From: Irineochytrium annulatum
Lineage: Eukaryota > Chytridiomycota > Chytridiomycetes > Chytridiales > Chytridiaceae
Length of the DNA: 64,000 nt
NCBI GenBank assembly: GCA_027600665.1
Contig: JADGJL010000013.1
Span: 1 to 64,000, forward strand
Direction: 5' to 3'
Position numbers and translations under genes: made by a program. Within the stretch, counting starts at the first letter, position 1. Each line of letters opens with the position of its first letter. The notes beneath the pieces were generated by a model. It saw nothing but the letters and a program-made list of their open reading frames with translations, ran no database searches and had not been told where the DNA came from. This document shows, in pieces, positions 1 through 9,048 of the stretch.

Positions 1-115
1 AAATCTCGAAAACCCGCTTGCCGTATAGCATTATATAGATTAAACTAGAAGCTTGTAGGTTACATTAAATAGATGTTCTATATTTAGGGTCATCATTCGC
101 ATCGCAGAAGACACA

Positions 116-142
116 CTAAAGCCCCCAACTAGGGGGCTTTAG
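116..142. terminator. Perfect hairpin, possible terminator
   Basis: Eleven-base perfect inverted repeat (116-126 with 132-142) around a five-base loop, G/C-rich with an A/T base. There is no clear U-run on either strand, so termination is likely but not certain. It would serve a gene to the left of the window or the reverse-strand gene ending at 328. Confidence 0.5.
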
Positions 143-327
143 ACATGCCAATAGAGATATTTCAAGAAGTCTGATCTTCTCGGTATTGAAAAGCAGACTC
201 TTTGAACACGCACCAATGGGTACTTTGTTCTTCAATTTCTACAGATCACTTCAGAGAAGTAAGACTATGTATTCAGCCGCGGATTTACAAGTTGGTGAAG
301 TGTGAGCTTAACCGGATATCTTGTGAA
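143..327. other. Intergenic, nothing recognised
   Basis: Apart from the hairpin at 116-142, the first 327 bases hold only a second small hairpin (AGAAG/CTTCT near 165-180). I see no RNA gene or convincing ORF. Confidence 0.5.
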
Positions 328-681
328 TCAGCGACTTTTTAAAGTTTCTATATCAGCTTCCATGCGTAACTGACGGCGATTCAAAATATCAATGCTGTGC
401 TGATGGGTATTCAATTCGTTAGTTACTTTGCGTTCAGAGGCGGAGTGGGAAGCGTCAAGCCGTTTCGTAACGGTCAATGTTTCCAGAACAGCTTGTTGAA
501 GAAGTGGGATATTCTTGGTTTGTTCATCTATGGTGTCCAATCTACCATCCATGGTGTCTAATCTACTTTCCATGGTAATTAGTCTGTCTTCCATCTTTTC
601 AAGACGTACGTCGATGCTGTCGAATCGTTTGTCCATTTGTTGAAGTTGATTCAGAATCTGCCCGAGAATGGGATCACTCAT
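328..681 (-). CDS. Small coiled-coil protein of unknown function
   Basis: 117 residues. The start at 681 is chosen because an AAAGGAGAG-type ribosome binding site lies just upstream on the reverse strand; the reading frame stays open further up, but without such a site and with unlikely sequence. Residues about 8-55 are a run of heptads rich in Met, Leu, Asp and Arg (repeated R-L-x-T-M/I-D/E units), followed by a second helical stretch to the C-terminus. It should form an elongated coiled coil, probably an oligomer. There is no signal peptide or membrane segment. I do not recognise the family; many such short heptad-repeat proteins occur in Bacillota. It is divergent from the cysteine desulfurase gene and its function is unknown. 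Confidence 0.65.
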   Translation of the reverse strand: MSDPILGQILNQLQQMDKRFDSIDVRLEKMEDRLITMESRLDTMDGRLDTIDEQTKNIPLLQQAVLETLTVTKRLDASHSASERKVTNELNTHQHSIDILNRRQLRMEADIETLKSR

Positions 682-812
682 GTCTCTCTCTCCTTTTTGA
701 AATGGATATAGAACATTATACACGAAGATGCGACAATAGAGCATCCATTTCAATTTCCAATTTGACAGTACGCCATGAGATAGAAATTTAACATATAACG
801 GGGTGGAAATAA

Positions 813-1964
813 ATGAAACGAATTTATTTGGATCACGCCGCATCGACACCTATGCATCCACAAGTCGCAGAAGCGATGATGAACGTCATGACAGGACAAT
901 TTGGCAATGCATCAAGTATCCATGCCTTTGGGCGTGAAGCCAAACGGACTGTCAGCGGAGCAAGGGATGTCATTGCGGCGTCTTTGGACTGTTTCCCGGA
1001 CGAATTGGTGTTTACCGGAGGTGGCACGGAGAGCGACAATCTGGCGATTTTCGGAGCAGTCTCAGCAAGGCAAGATCAGAGGAAACATGTCATTACGACC
1101 GCAATTGAGCACCATGCTGTTTTGCATACGTGTCAGGAATTGGAGCGGCAAGGTTATGAAGTAACCTATCTATCTGTGGATCGTCACGGTCGAATAAATC
1201 TGGATGAATTGCAAGAGGCCATCCGGCCGGATACGGTTCTGATTACCATGATGTTTGCCAACAATGAAGTGGGCACCATTCAGCCGATCCGTGAGGTCGG
1301 TGAGCTTGCACGTAAACACAATATTCTGTTCCATACTGATGCAGTTCAGGCTCTGGGTAGCCAGGATATTTCCTGTAAGGAACTTCCTGTGGACCTGATT
1401 AGCTTCTCAGCGCATAAAATCAATGGGCCTCAGGGTGTCGGTGTACTCTATGTACGGCGAGGAATCGTGTTGGAAGCAAGAGCCCACGGTGGGTTGCAAG
1501 AACGTCAGCGGCGCGCTGGTACGGAAAATATCGCAGGTATTACCGGATTTGCAGAGGCTCTCAAGATTTCATCAGCTCAAAAGGAGACGCATCGTCAGCA
1601 TGATTTGAAATTGCGCAAACTTTTGTTGGAACAGCTTGAAATCCATGTGGGGACGGAGCACTTTCATGTGAATGGACACGCGGAGCATACGCTGCCGAAC
1701 ATCCTGAATATCAGCTTTCCGGAAGTGTCCACAGAGACGATGTTAATGAATTTGGATATGGAAGGGATTGCTGTTGCAAGCGGTTCTGCCTGCACTTCCG
1801 GTTCACTTGAAGTCTCTCATGTGCTCAAAGCGATGAAACTGCCTGAAACATTTTTACATTCTGCGATTCGTTTTAGCTGGGGATTGGGTAATACTACGGA
1901 AGAAATCATGATAACCGCCGAAAAAATTGGAACCATTCTTGGACGACTGCGTAATAGACCCTAA
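813..1964 (+). CDS. Cysteine desulfurase, NifS/IscS family (YrvO-like)
   Basis: 383-residue class V aminotransferase-fold enzyme that takes sulfur from L-cysteine as a persulfide and passes it to an acceptor. Visible residues are the His pair near 100-101 that stacks on PLP, Asp176 in HTDAVQA, the PLP lysine Lys202 in SAHKINGPQG, and the persulfide cysteine Cys327 in the ASGSACTSG loop. Length is normal for the family. A GGGGTGG ribosome binding site precedes the ATG. In Bacillus the homologous yrvO sits directly before mnmA and feeds sulfur to tRNA 2-thiouridylation; here no mnmA follows. The role in tRNA thiolation is inferred from family and position only, and Fe-S cluster or thiamine sulfur supply cannot be excluded. 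Confidence 0.93.
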   Translation: MKRIYLDHAASTPMHPQVAEAMMNVMTGQFGNASSIHAFGREAKRTVSGARDVIAASLDCFPDELVFTGGGTESDNLAIFGAVSARQDQRKHVITTAIEHHAVLHTCQELERQGYEVTYLSVDRHGRINLDELQEAIRPDTVLITMMFANNEVGTIQPIREVGELARKHNILFHTDAVQALGSQDISCKELPVDLISFSAHKINGPQGVGVLYVRRGIVLEARAHGGLQERQRRAGTENIAGITGFAEALKISSAQKETHRQHDLKLRKLLLEQLEIHVGTEHFHVNGHAEHTLPNILNISFPEVSTETMLMNLDMEGIAVASGSACTSGSLEVSHVLKAMKLPETFLHSAIRFSWGLGNTTEEIMITAEKIGTILGRLRNRP

Positions 1965-2128
1965 GGGGAACTTTACACATGGAACAGAAGGAGGGAAGAA
2001 GTTCCATTTCATCGGTTGGATAGAAGCGGTTTTGATGATCGGCGTCTGATTGCCACTCATCAACTTTGGGCATACCTAGCAATAGCGCCGCGCCTATTTA
2101 ATGATAAGAAGATGAGGGGGACCCAGCG

Positions 2129-2650
2129 ATGAAGCTTCAGGAAATGATCGGACTTGCCGTTTTTGATGTGGAGGACGGGAAGCAGGTCGGTAAAATCCAG
2201 GATTTCATTGTGAATGATGATTGGCAGATTGAAGGCATTGAACTTGAGAACAAAGGCCTGTTTACCAATCATGTCAAAATCGTGCAGTGGCAAGATATCG
2301 TTGCCTACGGCGAAGATGCCGTCATGATCCGTAATCAACAGGCTGTCCGCAAGACGGGAGCCGACGACATAAAATACACGTACCTCCTCGGTCGGTCTAA
2401 ATTGAAGGAGATGTCCGTGCTCACCGAAGAAGGTTTGCTGCTTGGGCGTGTCTCCGATGTTTATTTTGACCAAGAGTTGGGAAATACAATAATAGGGATT
2501 GAAATTACGGACGGTTTTGTGTCCGATCTGATCGAGGGCCGCAAATGGCTGCCATGTACAAGCGATATGTCTATCGGGGAAAGTGCCATTATGGTACCGT
2601 CTCTGAGTGAACAGCGCTTGGAAAATGCCATTCATTCTGTTAATGGATAG
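2129..2650 (+). CDS. yrrD: PRC-barrel domain protein (YrrD-like)
   Basis: 173 residues with two PRC-barrel-like units, about 1-80 and 85-165, each starting with a 'G-x-x-V-x-D-x-x-x-G-x-x-V-G' type strand pattern (GLAVFDVEDGKQVGKI, then EGLLLGRVSDVYF). PRC barrels are small beta-barrels found in RimM and photosynthetic reaction centre H subunits; the B. subtilis homologue YrrD occupies the same neighbourhood between cysteine desulfurase and alaS. A GGGGG ribosome binding site lies about eight bases before the ATG. No enzymatic residues are evident and the molecular function is not known. The 164 bases between the desulfurase and this gene hold no convincing ORF. Confidence 0.8.
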   Translation: MKLQEMIGLAVFDVEDGKQVGKIQDFIVNDDWQIEGIELENKGLFTNHVKIVQWQDIVAYGEDAVMIRNQQAVRKTGADDIKYTYLLGRSKLKEMSVLTEEGLLLGRVSDVYFDQELGNTIIGIEITDGFVSDLIEGRKWLPCTSDMSIGESAIMVPSLSEQRLENAIHSVNG

Positions 2651-2654
2651 GTGA

Positions 2655-2870
2655 ATGAATATGAAATGTCCAAACTGTAGTTCCAAAGATATCGGGAAAA
2701 TTGGTTCCCACCAGTTTTATTGCTGGGGATGCTTTATCGAATTAACGGTAAACGGTGAGAAAATGTCTGTATATCAAGTGGAAGAAGACGGTACGCTGAG
2801 CTCCCTGGATGATCTGTTTTTCGGGGACGAGCTGCCACAAGACTTCCCTCATCTTCACGCTTCTTCTTAA
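2655..2870 (+). CDS. Small zinc-ribbon protein
   Basis: 71 residues, starting four bases after the PRC-barrel gene stops, so almost certainly translationally linked to it. Two CxxC pairs (CPNC near residue 5 and CWGC near residue 25) form a probable zinc ribbon; the C-terminal half is acidic and ends in a His-rich tail. An alternative start two codons later (2661) is equally possible. A role in nucleic acid or protein binding is suggested only by the zinc ribbon. A strong terminator follows at 3020. Confidence 0.7.
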   Translation: MNMKCPNCSSKDIGKIGSHQFYCWGCFIELTVNGEKMSVYQVEEDGTLSSLDDLFFGDELPQDFPHLHASS

Positions 2871-3019
2871 TAAGCAGGATAACTTCCTCTATATGCGGTT
2901 TCATGACAATGCATGTCATGGGATGCTGTCGTTATATGATGGCACATGTATATAGATGCGGTTACATAATGGTTCGGGTTGCACATGTATGATTATATGC
3001 TACCCTTTACTGCAAAATG

Positions 3020-3052
3020 CGCTTCCTTCTCTGATGAAGGAGGCGTTTTTTT
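3020..3052 (+). terminator. Intrinsic terminator after zinc-ribbon gene
   Basis: Ten-base stem with one G-U pair (3020-3029 with 3036-3045) followed by seven Ts. It closes the yrrD/zinc-ribbon unit. Confidence 0.85.
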
Positions 3053-3164
3053 GGGTTTAAGAAAAAATGTTCGAATTGCTCCTTCCACTTCTGCGCTGTG
3101 TTAATAAATTTTACCTTTCCTACATATACTGACTCTCAGAGCCAGTCCAAAAGGAGAGATACAA

Positions 3165-4232
3165 GTGGAGCAATTAACCAAAAACAAGCTGTTCCGTTAT
3201 GCGATCTGGCTGCTGCTCGGATTAATTATTCTATATTTTATTTGGTTGCTGCGGCCTTTACTGCTTCATATATATGCATTCCTGAAAACAGTGCTGGCAC
3301 CCTTTATCGTAGCTCTTATCATATCCTATGTACTTAATCCGATTGTCAGCATGCTGGGAGGGCGCAAGGTGCCGCGTACGATTGCGGTACTGCTCATATA
3401 TGCCTTTTTCCTGACCTGCATCGGTGTCATTCTGATGAATGTGATTCCGGTATTGATTGAACAGCTGGAGGAACTCAACGAGCATATGCCGGAGCTGTCC
3501 ATGCGTGCCCAGAGCCTGATGAACAATATGGATCACAAATTAATGCCGCCAAGTGTGCGAACAGGCATGAACAGTTGGTTCTTTCAGATGGAGGATCGAC
3601 TAACTCAGGGCATTACCGTGCTTATGGACAATATCGGGGCGACCATTAATGTGTTATTCAATGTATTCATCGTGCCATTTCTGATATTTTATATGTTAAA
3701 AGACTTTGAGGTGTTTGAGCGCACTATAGTGGCATATCTCCCGCGTTCACGCCGTAAAGCGATTGTCTCCGTGATGAAAGAAATCGATACTGCACTGGGG
3801 AACTACATTCGGGGCCAGTTTATTGTCTGTGTTATTGTTGGCATCTTTGCCTACATTGGTTATATCGTCATTGATATGCCATATGCCCTGCTGCTTGCAA
3901 GCATTGTAGCTGTGTTTAATATTGTGCCTTACTTGGGGCCGTTCCTTGGTGCTGCTCCTGCTGTGGTCATGGCATCAACCGTGTCGTTTAAAATGGTGCT
4001 GCTTGTGGTCATTGTGAACACCCTGTGCCAAGTGCTGGAGAGTAACGTTATCTCTCCTCAGGTTGTGGGACGTACGTTGCATTTGCACCCACTGTCCATT
4101 ATATTTGCACTGCTCGTCGGAGGCGAACTGGCAGGCATTGTAGGTTTAATTCTGGCAGTACCCGTTTTTGCCGTACTAAAGGTGATTGTGCAACACTTTT
4201 TCGCCTATTACATCAAACGTAGGATCGACTGA
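3165..4232 (+). CDS. yrrI: AI-2E family transporter (YrrI-like permease)
   Basis: 355-residue polytopic membrane protein of the AI-2E/PerM family. It has three to four hydrophobic helices in the first 100 residues, a long soluble stretch about 95-150, then a second block of helices with the family's 'P-Y-L-G-P-F-L-G' motif near 264. It starts with GTG at 3165, eight bases after AAAGGAGAG. Family members export small molecules or ions; the substrate here is unknown. Position just before alaS matches yrrI of B. subtilis. A second family member is at 16841-18037. Confidence 0.88.
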   Translation: MEQLTKNKLFRYAIWLLLGLIILYFIWLLRPLLLHIYAFLKTVLAPFIVALIISYVLNPIVSMLGGRKVPRTIAVLLIYAFFLTCIGVILMNVIPVLIEQLEELNEHMPELSMRAQSLMNNMDHKLMPPSVRTGMNSWFFQMEDRLTQGITVLMDNIGATINVLFNVFIVPFLIFYMLKDFEVFERTIVAYLPRSRRKAIVSVMKEIDTALGNYIRGQFIVCVIVGIFAYIGYIVIDMPYALLLASIVAVFNIVPYLGPFLGAAPAVVMASTVSFKMVLLVVIVNTLCQVLESNVISPQVVGRTLHLHPLSIIFALLVGGELAGIVGLILAVPVFAVLKVIVQHFFAYYIKRRID

Positions 4233-4263
4233 TAAATAGGGTTACAACAACAGCTAGCCTGCG

Positions 4264-4292
4264 TTGACACCCGCTTGTGCTACCGATATAAT
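4264..4292 (+). promoter_or_regulatory. SigA promoter of alaS
   Basis: Perfect consensus TTGACA (4264-4269) and TATAAT (4287-4292) with a 17-base spacer. Transcription should start near 4299 and read the T-box leader. Confidence 0.9.
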
Positions 4293-4299
4293 GAGTGTG

Positions 4300-4586
4300 T
4301 ATGTTTAGAACATGAAATCGATGATGAAATAAAGTACGCCGAGGGTTCCTTTCCTCAGAGAATAGACTTCTTCGGATCAGGGTGAACCTGAACTGATGGC
4401 TGGAAGAGTCTTGAAAGATGAAGCGGCAGAAAGCTAATTTCGGAGTGCAGGACAACCCTGCCGGGAGCGACCGTTATTTCGCATGAACGAGGAGATTGTT
4501 TGTTTATCTACGCAGCAAGGGATAAACAGCAATAACCAGGGTGGTACCGCGATAACATCGTCCCTGATTATTCAGGGGCGTTTTTT
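4300..4586 (+). promoter_or_regulatory. T-box leader of alaS (tRNA-Ala sensing)
   Basis: The conserved T-box AGGGTGGTACCGCG is at 4538-4551 and an intrinsic terminator at 4559-4586 (nine-base stem, six Ts). The apical stem I pattern GATGGCTGG is at about 4395-4403. The probable specifier is GCT (Ala) at 4433-4435, followed by the usual A. The TGGT of the T-box would pair with the ACCA end of uncharged tRNA-Ala. Uncharged tRNA binding favours the antiterminator and raises alaS transcription. The specifier assignment is by pattern, not folding. Confidence 0.92.
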
Positions 4587-4668
4587 GTGTTTATTTTTAC
4601 AGAAAACAATGTTGACCAACCGGAGCGAATACGCAACGGACTATTATAATTTAATGGGGGCATCCAGT

Positions 4669-7299
4669 ATGAAAGCCAGTGAAATCCGGTCCAAATGGAT
4701 AGAATTTTTTGCAAGTAAAGGTCACAAAATCGAGCCGAGCGCATCGCTCGTGCCTCACAACGATCCTTCCCTTCTGTGGATCAATGCAGGTATGGCACCG
4801 CTCAAGCCTTATTTTGACGGACGTGAGAAGCCGGAGAACCCGCGTCTTGCGAACTCCCAGAAGTGTATCCGTACCAATGATATCGAGAATGTCGGCAAAA
4901 CGCGTCGTCACCATACGTTCTTCGAGATGCTCGGTAACTTCTCTATTGGAGATTACTTCAAGGAAGAGACCGTAACATGGGCGTGGGAGTTCCTGACCAG
5001 CAAAGAGTGGATCGGTTTCGATCCGGAGCGCTTGTCCGTAACGGTATATCCGGAAGATGAGGAAGCATTCAAACTGTGGAACGAAAAAGTGGGACTGCCT
5101 GCTGAGCGTATCATTAAATTGGATGAAAACTTCTGGGATATCGGCGAAGGTCCATGTGGTCCTTGTACCGAGATCTTCTATGACCGCGGCGAAGCTTACG
5201 GAAACGACATGAGTGATCCTGAAATGTATCCAGGTGGGGAAAACGAACGTTATCTGGAAGTATGGAACCTGGTATTCTCCCAGTTCAACCATAACAAGGA
5301 CGGCAGCTACACACCGCTTCCTAACAAAAATATTGATACAGGTGCAGGTTTGGAGCGTTTTGCTTCCATTCTGCAAAATGTGGATTCCAACTTTGACACA
5401 GACCTGTTCCAACCGATGATTCAAAGAACAGCCGCTCTTGCGGGTGTGAAATATAACGACAGTGTCGAAATCGATGTTGCACTGAAAGTCATTGCCGATC
5501 ATATCCGTACCGTTGCCTTTGCAGTAGGTGATGGCGTGCTGCCAAGTAATGAAGGACGTGGATATGTCATCCGCCGCCTGCTCCGTCGTGCGGTTCGTTA
5601 TGGAAAAGTGCTTGGACTCGACCGTCCATTCCTGTATGAACTGACTACAACGGTTGGTGAAGTGATGGGCATGTACTACCCTGAGGTCGTAGACAAACAA
5701 GAGTTTATCGCCAAAGTGATTAAAACGGAAGAAGAGCGCTTCCACGAAACACTAACAGATGGTCTGGCGATTCTGGCTGATATTAGCGGTACTGCCAAAT
5801 CCGAAGGACGCACGGTTATTAGCGGACCTGAAGCTTTCAAACTGTATGATACGTACGGTTTCCCGTTTGACCTGACAGAAGATTATGCTGCAGAGCATGG
5901 TCTGACTGTGGACCGTGAAGGTTTTGATGCTTCCATGCAGAAGCAACGTGAGCTTGGACGTGCTGGGCGTCAAGAGAGTGAGAGCATGAAAGTCCAAGGT
6001 GGACCACTTGCTGAGCTGGAGGTTAAAAGCGAGTTTGTTGGTTATACTGACCTGTTGACGGAAGCAAAAGTGGTAGCCATCGTAGCTGGTGACGCCCTTG
6101 TTGAAACCGTAGGCGAAGGACAAACGTGTCAGGTTGTTCTGGACAAGACTCCGTTCTACGCGGAAAGTGGCGGTCAAGTGAGTGATCAGGGCTTGTTGAG
6201 CGGTGCTGGTGTAACAGCGAAAGTACAAGGCTTGTTCAAAGCTCCACTAGGACAACACGTACATCTGGTAACGGTGGAGTCCGGTGAACTGCGTGTAGGT
6301 GATGTGATTAACGCTGAAGTGGATGCAGCCAAACGTGGCGACATTATCAAAAACCATACGGCGACCCACTTGCTGCACAAGGCACTCAAAGATGTGCTCG
6401 GCACACACGTAAACCAGGCAGGATCGCTCGTAGAGCCACAGCGTCTGCGGTTTGACTTCTCTCACTTCGGCAGCATTACGCCGGAAGAGTTGACTGAGAT
6501 TGAGCGTCAGGTGAACGAACAGATCTGGAATCGTCTGAATGTGAACATCGAACTGAAAGCTATTGATGAAGCCAAAGAGATGGGTGCAATGGCCCTGTTT
6601 GGCGAAAAATATGGAGATATTGTACGTGTTGTTCAAGTCGGAGACTACAGTTTGGAACTTTGTGGCGGCTGTCACGTAAATAATACTTCAGAGATTGGAA
6701 TCTTCAAATTGGTAAGCGAGAGCGGAATCGGCTCCGGCGTTCGTCGGATCGAAGCTGTAACTGGCCGTGGCGCATATCTGTATGTGGAAAGCCAGTTGGA
6801 ACTGCTCAAGCAATCAGCAGCACTGCTCAAAGCAAATGTGGCTGATGTACCTAAACGGATTGAAGGTCTGAACCTGCAACTGAAAGAAGCTGCAAGAGAG
6901 ACGGAATCCCTGCAAAGCAAGCTGAGTGCCATGGAAGCTGGTCAACTGACCGATCAAGTGGTACAAGCAGGAAATACTCAATTGCTGGCAGCACGCGTAG
7001 ATGCTCCGAACATGGATGCACTGCGTACAGTGGCAGATGAGCTGAAAGTAAAATTGCCTAACGCAGTACTCGTATTGGGTGCTCCGGCGGATGGTAAAGT
7101 GAATTTTGTTGTAGCGGTACCTACTGAACAAGTAAAACAAGGATTGCACGCAGGTAAAATCGTCAAAGAAGTCGCAGCAGTATGCGGCGGCGGCGGCGGT
7201 GGACGTCCAGATATGGCGCAAGCCGGAGGCAAGGATGCTACCAAGCTGGATGAAGCGCTGAAACTGGCGGTTTCATTGGTTAGCGGGCATACTGCATAA
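4669..7299 (+). CDS. alaS: Alanine--tRNA ligase
   Basis: 876 residues, normal for AlaRS. It charges tRNA-Ala with alanine in the cytoplasm. The N-terminal class II catalytic core is evident (motif around [17 protein letters not shown], residues about 77-95; [12 protein letters not shown] near 224). The editing domain carries the HxxxH zinc motif (HTATHLLH near 565), and CGGCH near 665 completes the metal site. The glycine-rich C-terminal C-Ala domain ends with the usual [16 protein letters not shown] near 840. The ATG at 4669 is preceded by GGGGG; the frame is open back into the leader, but that part is T-box RNA. Expression is controlled by the T-box. Confidence 0.97.
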   Translation: MKASEIRSKWIEFFASKGHKIEPSASLVPHNDPSLLWINAGMAPLKPYFDGREKPENPRLANSQKCIRTNDIENVGKTRRHHTFFEMLGNFSIGDYFKEETVTWAWEFLTSKEWIGFDPERLSVTVYPEDEEAFKLWNEKVGLPAERIIKLDENFWDIGEGPCGPCTEIFYDRGEAYGNDMSDPEMYPGGENERYLEVWNLVFSQFNHNKDGSYTPLPNKNIDTGAGLERFASILQNVDSNFDTDLFQPMIQRTAALAGVKYNDSVEIDVALKVIADHIRTVAFAVGDGVLPSNEGRGYVIRRLLRRAVRYGKVLGLDRPFLYELTTTVGEVMGMYYPEVVDKQEFIAKVIKTEEERFHETLTDGLAILADISGTAKSEGRTVISGPEAFKLYDTYGFPFDLTEDYAAEHGLTVDREGFDASMQKQRELGRAGRQESESMKVQGGPLAELEVKSEFVGYTDLLTEAKVVAIVAGDALVETVGEGQTCQVVLDKTPFYAESGGQVSDQGLLSGAGVTAKVQGLFKAPLGQHVHLVTVESGELRVGDVINAEVDAAKRGDIIKNHTATHLLHKALKDVLGTHVNQAGSLVEPQRLRFDFSHFGSITPEELTEIERQVNEQIWNRLNVNIELKAIDEAKEMGAMALFGEKYGDIVRVVQVGDYSLELCGGCHVNNTSEIGIFKLVSESGIGSGVRRIEAVTGRGAYLYVESQLELLKQSAALLKANVADVPKRIEGLNLQLKEAARETESLQSKLSAMEAGQLTDQVVQAGNTQLLAARVDAPNMDALRTVADELKVKLPNAVLVLGAPADGKVNFVVAVPTEQVKQGLHAGKIVKEVAAVCGGGGGGRPDMAQAGGKDATKLDEALKLAVSLVSGHTA

Positions 7300-7451
7300 T
7301 CCATTGAGCAGCTTATCATCGTCAAAATATAAATCGAAATGGTTCTGTTCATTTGTATTTTGTACCTGAGAACGACTGAAATCCAATGATGCAGTATGCT
7401 GAAGCCAGTAAAGGACAAGCAAAAAACACAATTGCCTTATCCTTTGTTTAC

Positions 7452-7480
7452 TTGTGGCAGTCAGAATATGTTATTATATA
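7452..7480 (+). promoter_or_regulatory. Candidate promoter for ireB operon
   Basis: TTGTGG (7452-7457) and TATATA (7475-7480) with 17-base spacing in the 240-base gap after alaS. The -35 is weak; no terminator for alaS is obvious in the gap, so read-through is also possible. Confidence 0.4.
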
Positions 7481-7540
7481 AACAGAAATCAATTCGGCAG
7501 GACATGGTCCCCATGTTCATGCAGGAGCGAGGTGTCATCA

Positions 7541-7801
7541 ATGGACTCCATGGATAAGACGGTTAAATTTAATGTGAAAGGTGACGAACAGGAAGCATCA
7601 TCCAAAGAGATTCTTCTCACGGTATATGATGCACTGGTCGATAAGGAGTATAATCCGATCAACCAGATTGTTGGGTATCTGATTTCCGGAGACCCGGCAT
7701 ACATTCCTCGTCACAACAACGCACGTAGTCTGGTCCGTAAAAAGGAGCGCGATGAGCTGATTGAAGAGCTTGTACGTTCCTATCTGGCCAATCACCGGTA
7801 A
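7541..7801 (+). CDS. IreB family regulatory protein (UPF0297/DUF965, YrzL-like)
   Basis: 86 residues starting [16 protein letters not shown], a close match to the UPF0297 family. In Enterococcus the homologue IreB is a small phosphoprotein, substrate of the Ser/Thr kinase IreK and involved in cephalosporin tolerance; the Thr near the N-terminus is the phosphorylated region in that family. Start at 7541 follows CGAGGTG; the second Met at 7550 is an alternative. It begins a cluster ireB-ruvX-DUF1292 conserved across Bacillota. Regulation by phosphorylation is inferred from the family. Confidence 0.9.
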   Translation: MDSMDKTVKFNVKGDEQEASSKEILLTVYDALVDKEYNPINQIVGYLISGDPAYIPRHNNARSLVRKKERDELIEELVRSYLANHR

Positions 7802-7926
7802 TGTACGCCGCTTCCGCTGTGTTGCAGCCATGCAGGCAGCGGGAAATGAACCGACAGAATACAGCCTGAAGCTTGAGAAGGCGATGTTGAATCGACCTGA
7901 GCAGGCCCCAGGATGGGAGAGCATGG

Positions 7927-8343
7927 ATGAAAATATTAGGTTTGGACTATGGGGACCGAAGAATCGGAGTTGCCGCGAGTGACGCCTTCGGTTGGACTGC
8001 CCAGGGATTGGAAGTACTTGAACGCCGCCGTGATGAAGGCGAGTTCGCTCGAATTGCCGAACTTGTGCGTGAGCATGAGATTAGTGAGATCGTAGTGGGA
8101 CTTCCCAAAAACATGAACGGCACCGTAGGACCGCGCGGTGAGATATGCATTGCTTTTGCCGATCGCCTGCGGGATGAACTGAATTTACCTGTTCACCTTT
8201 GGGATGAACGGCTGACAACCATGGCAGCGGAACGTACGCTGATTGAAGCGGATGTCAGTCGGAAAAAACGCAAGCAAGTTGTGGACAAAATGGCCGCAAG
8301 CTTGATTTTGCAAAATTATTTGGATGCCAATAGTAGAAGGTGA
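7927..8343 (+). CDS. ruvX: Putative pre-16S rRNA nuclease / Holliday junction resolvase-like RuvX (YqgF)
   Basis: 138 residues with an RNase H-like fold. The DYGDRRIGVA motif near residue 6 carries the first catalytic Asp, VGLPKNMNG near 58 the second strand, and DERLTT near 95 the second acidic site. In E. coli YqgF is needed for 16S rRNA 5' maturation; the Holliday junction role is less well supported. A GGGAGAG ribosome binding site precedes the ATG. Lies in the conserved ireB-ruvX-yrzB order. Confidence 0.92.
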   Translation: MKILGLDYGDRRIGVAASDAFGWTAQGLEVLERRRDEGEFARIAELVREHEISEIVVGLPKNMNGTVGPRGEICIAFADRLRDELNLPVHLWDERLTTMAAERTLIEADVSRKKRKQVVDKMAASLILQNYLDANSRR

Positions 8344-8355
8344 GGGGGATCAACA

Positions 8356-8658
8356 ATGGCTGAAGATCAACTGGGTATGGAAGAAGAAGCGGAAATCATT
8401 TACATTGCGGATGACGAGGGTAATGAAGAGGAATTCGAAGTCATCATGAAGTTTGAAGTAGACGGTTCGGAGGCCAAGTATATGATGGTTGCTCCGGTTG
8501 AACCTGAAGATGGCGAAACGGATGTATATGCATTCCGTTATGAAGAAGAGGGCGACGATATCAAACTTTTCGTTATCCAAGATGATGCCGAGTGGGATAT
8601 CGTCGAGGAGACGTTTAATACATTTCTTGCTGAAGATGATGAAGAGGAAGCGAACTAA
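8356..8658 (+). CDS. DUF1292 protein (YrzB-like), copy 1
   Basis: 100 residues, very acidic, with the DUF1292 core (IIYIADDEGNEEEFEVIMKF, then YAFRYEEEGDD, then WDIVEETFNTF). The family is widespread next to ruvX in Bacillota and has no established function. Ribosome binding site GAGGGGG lies seven bases before ATG. The stop codon is directly followed by the start codon of a second, divergent copy, so both are translated from the same message. Confidence 0.85.
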   Translation: MAEDQLGMEEEAEIIYIADDEGNEEEFEVIMKFEVDGSEAKYMMVAPVEPEDGETDVYAFRYEEEGDDIKLFVIQDDAEWDIVEETFNTFLAEDDEEEAN

Positions 8659-8973
8659 ATGACGGAATATAGCCGCAAAGACCTGAAATGGACAGATTCA
8701 CTGCGTCTGGCATTCGGTGCTCATGTTGAGCTCGAGGAAGAGAACGGTAAATCACAACCGTATGACTTGTTGGCTGAGTTCGAAGTGAACGGTCAGCAAT
8801 ATGCGGTGCTCCGCAGTTCGTTGCGACCTTATGACGAGGTTGAACTTCTGCGGGTATCACCTGGAAGTGAGAACCAGATCATGCCAGAGTTAGTTACGAT
8901 CGACGATGATGATGAGTGGGAGAACATCTCAGAACTGTATGATGAATGTACACTCCCCATTGACGAAGATTAA
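8659..8973 (+). CDS. DUF1292 protein, copy 2
   Basis: 104 residues, beginning at the base after the stop of copy 1. The same core can be followed (YDLLAEFEVNGQQYAVLRS ... DEVELLRVS ... WENISELYDE), but sequence identity with copy 1 is low, so the duplication is old or the two are separate subfamilies. Acidic and cytosolic, function unknown. Tandem DUF1292 genes are unusual compared with the single yrzB of B. subtilis. Confidence 0.8.
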   Translation: MTEYSRKDLKWTDSLRLAFGAHVELEEENGKSQPYDLLAEFEVNGQQYAVLRSSLRPYDEVELLRVSPGSENQIMPELVTIDDDDEWENISELYDECTLPIDED

Positions 8974-9048
8974 TCAGCTTCAAATTGAAGAAACCGGGAG
9001 GGCGGAGAAGTCCGCTCTTTTTGGTTGTGTAAAGGAGTTGTTTCTTTT

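Noticed and set aside
1965..2128. Small ORF between the desulfurase and yrrD
   Set aside because: A 14-codon frame starting at 1979 lacks a ribosome binding site and resembles nothing.
4395..4403. GCT in GATGGCTGG as T-box specifier
   Set aside because: This matches the conserved apical region of stem I; the GCT at 4433-4435 in the expected specifier position fits better.
4483..4668. N-terminal extension of AlaRS by 62 residues
   Set aside because: This stretch is the T-box and terminator of the leader; AlaRS homology and a ribosome binding site support the start at 4669.
4651..5745. 364-residue antisense ORF over alaS
   Set aside because: A shadow of the alaS codon pattern with no family resemblance.
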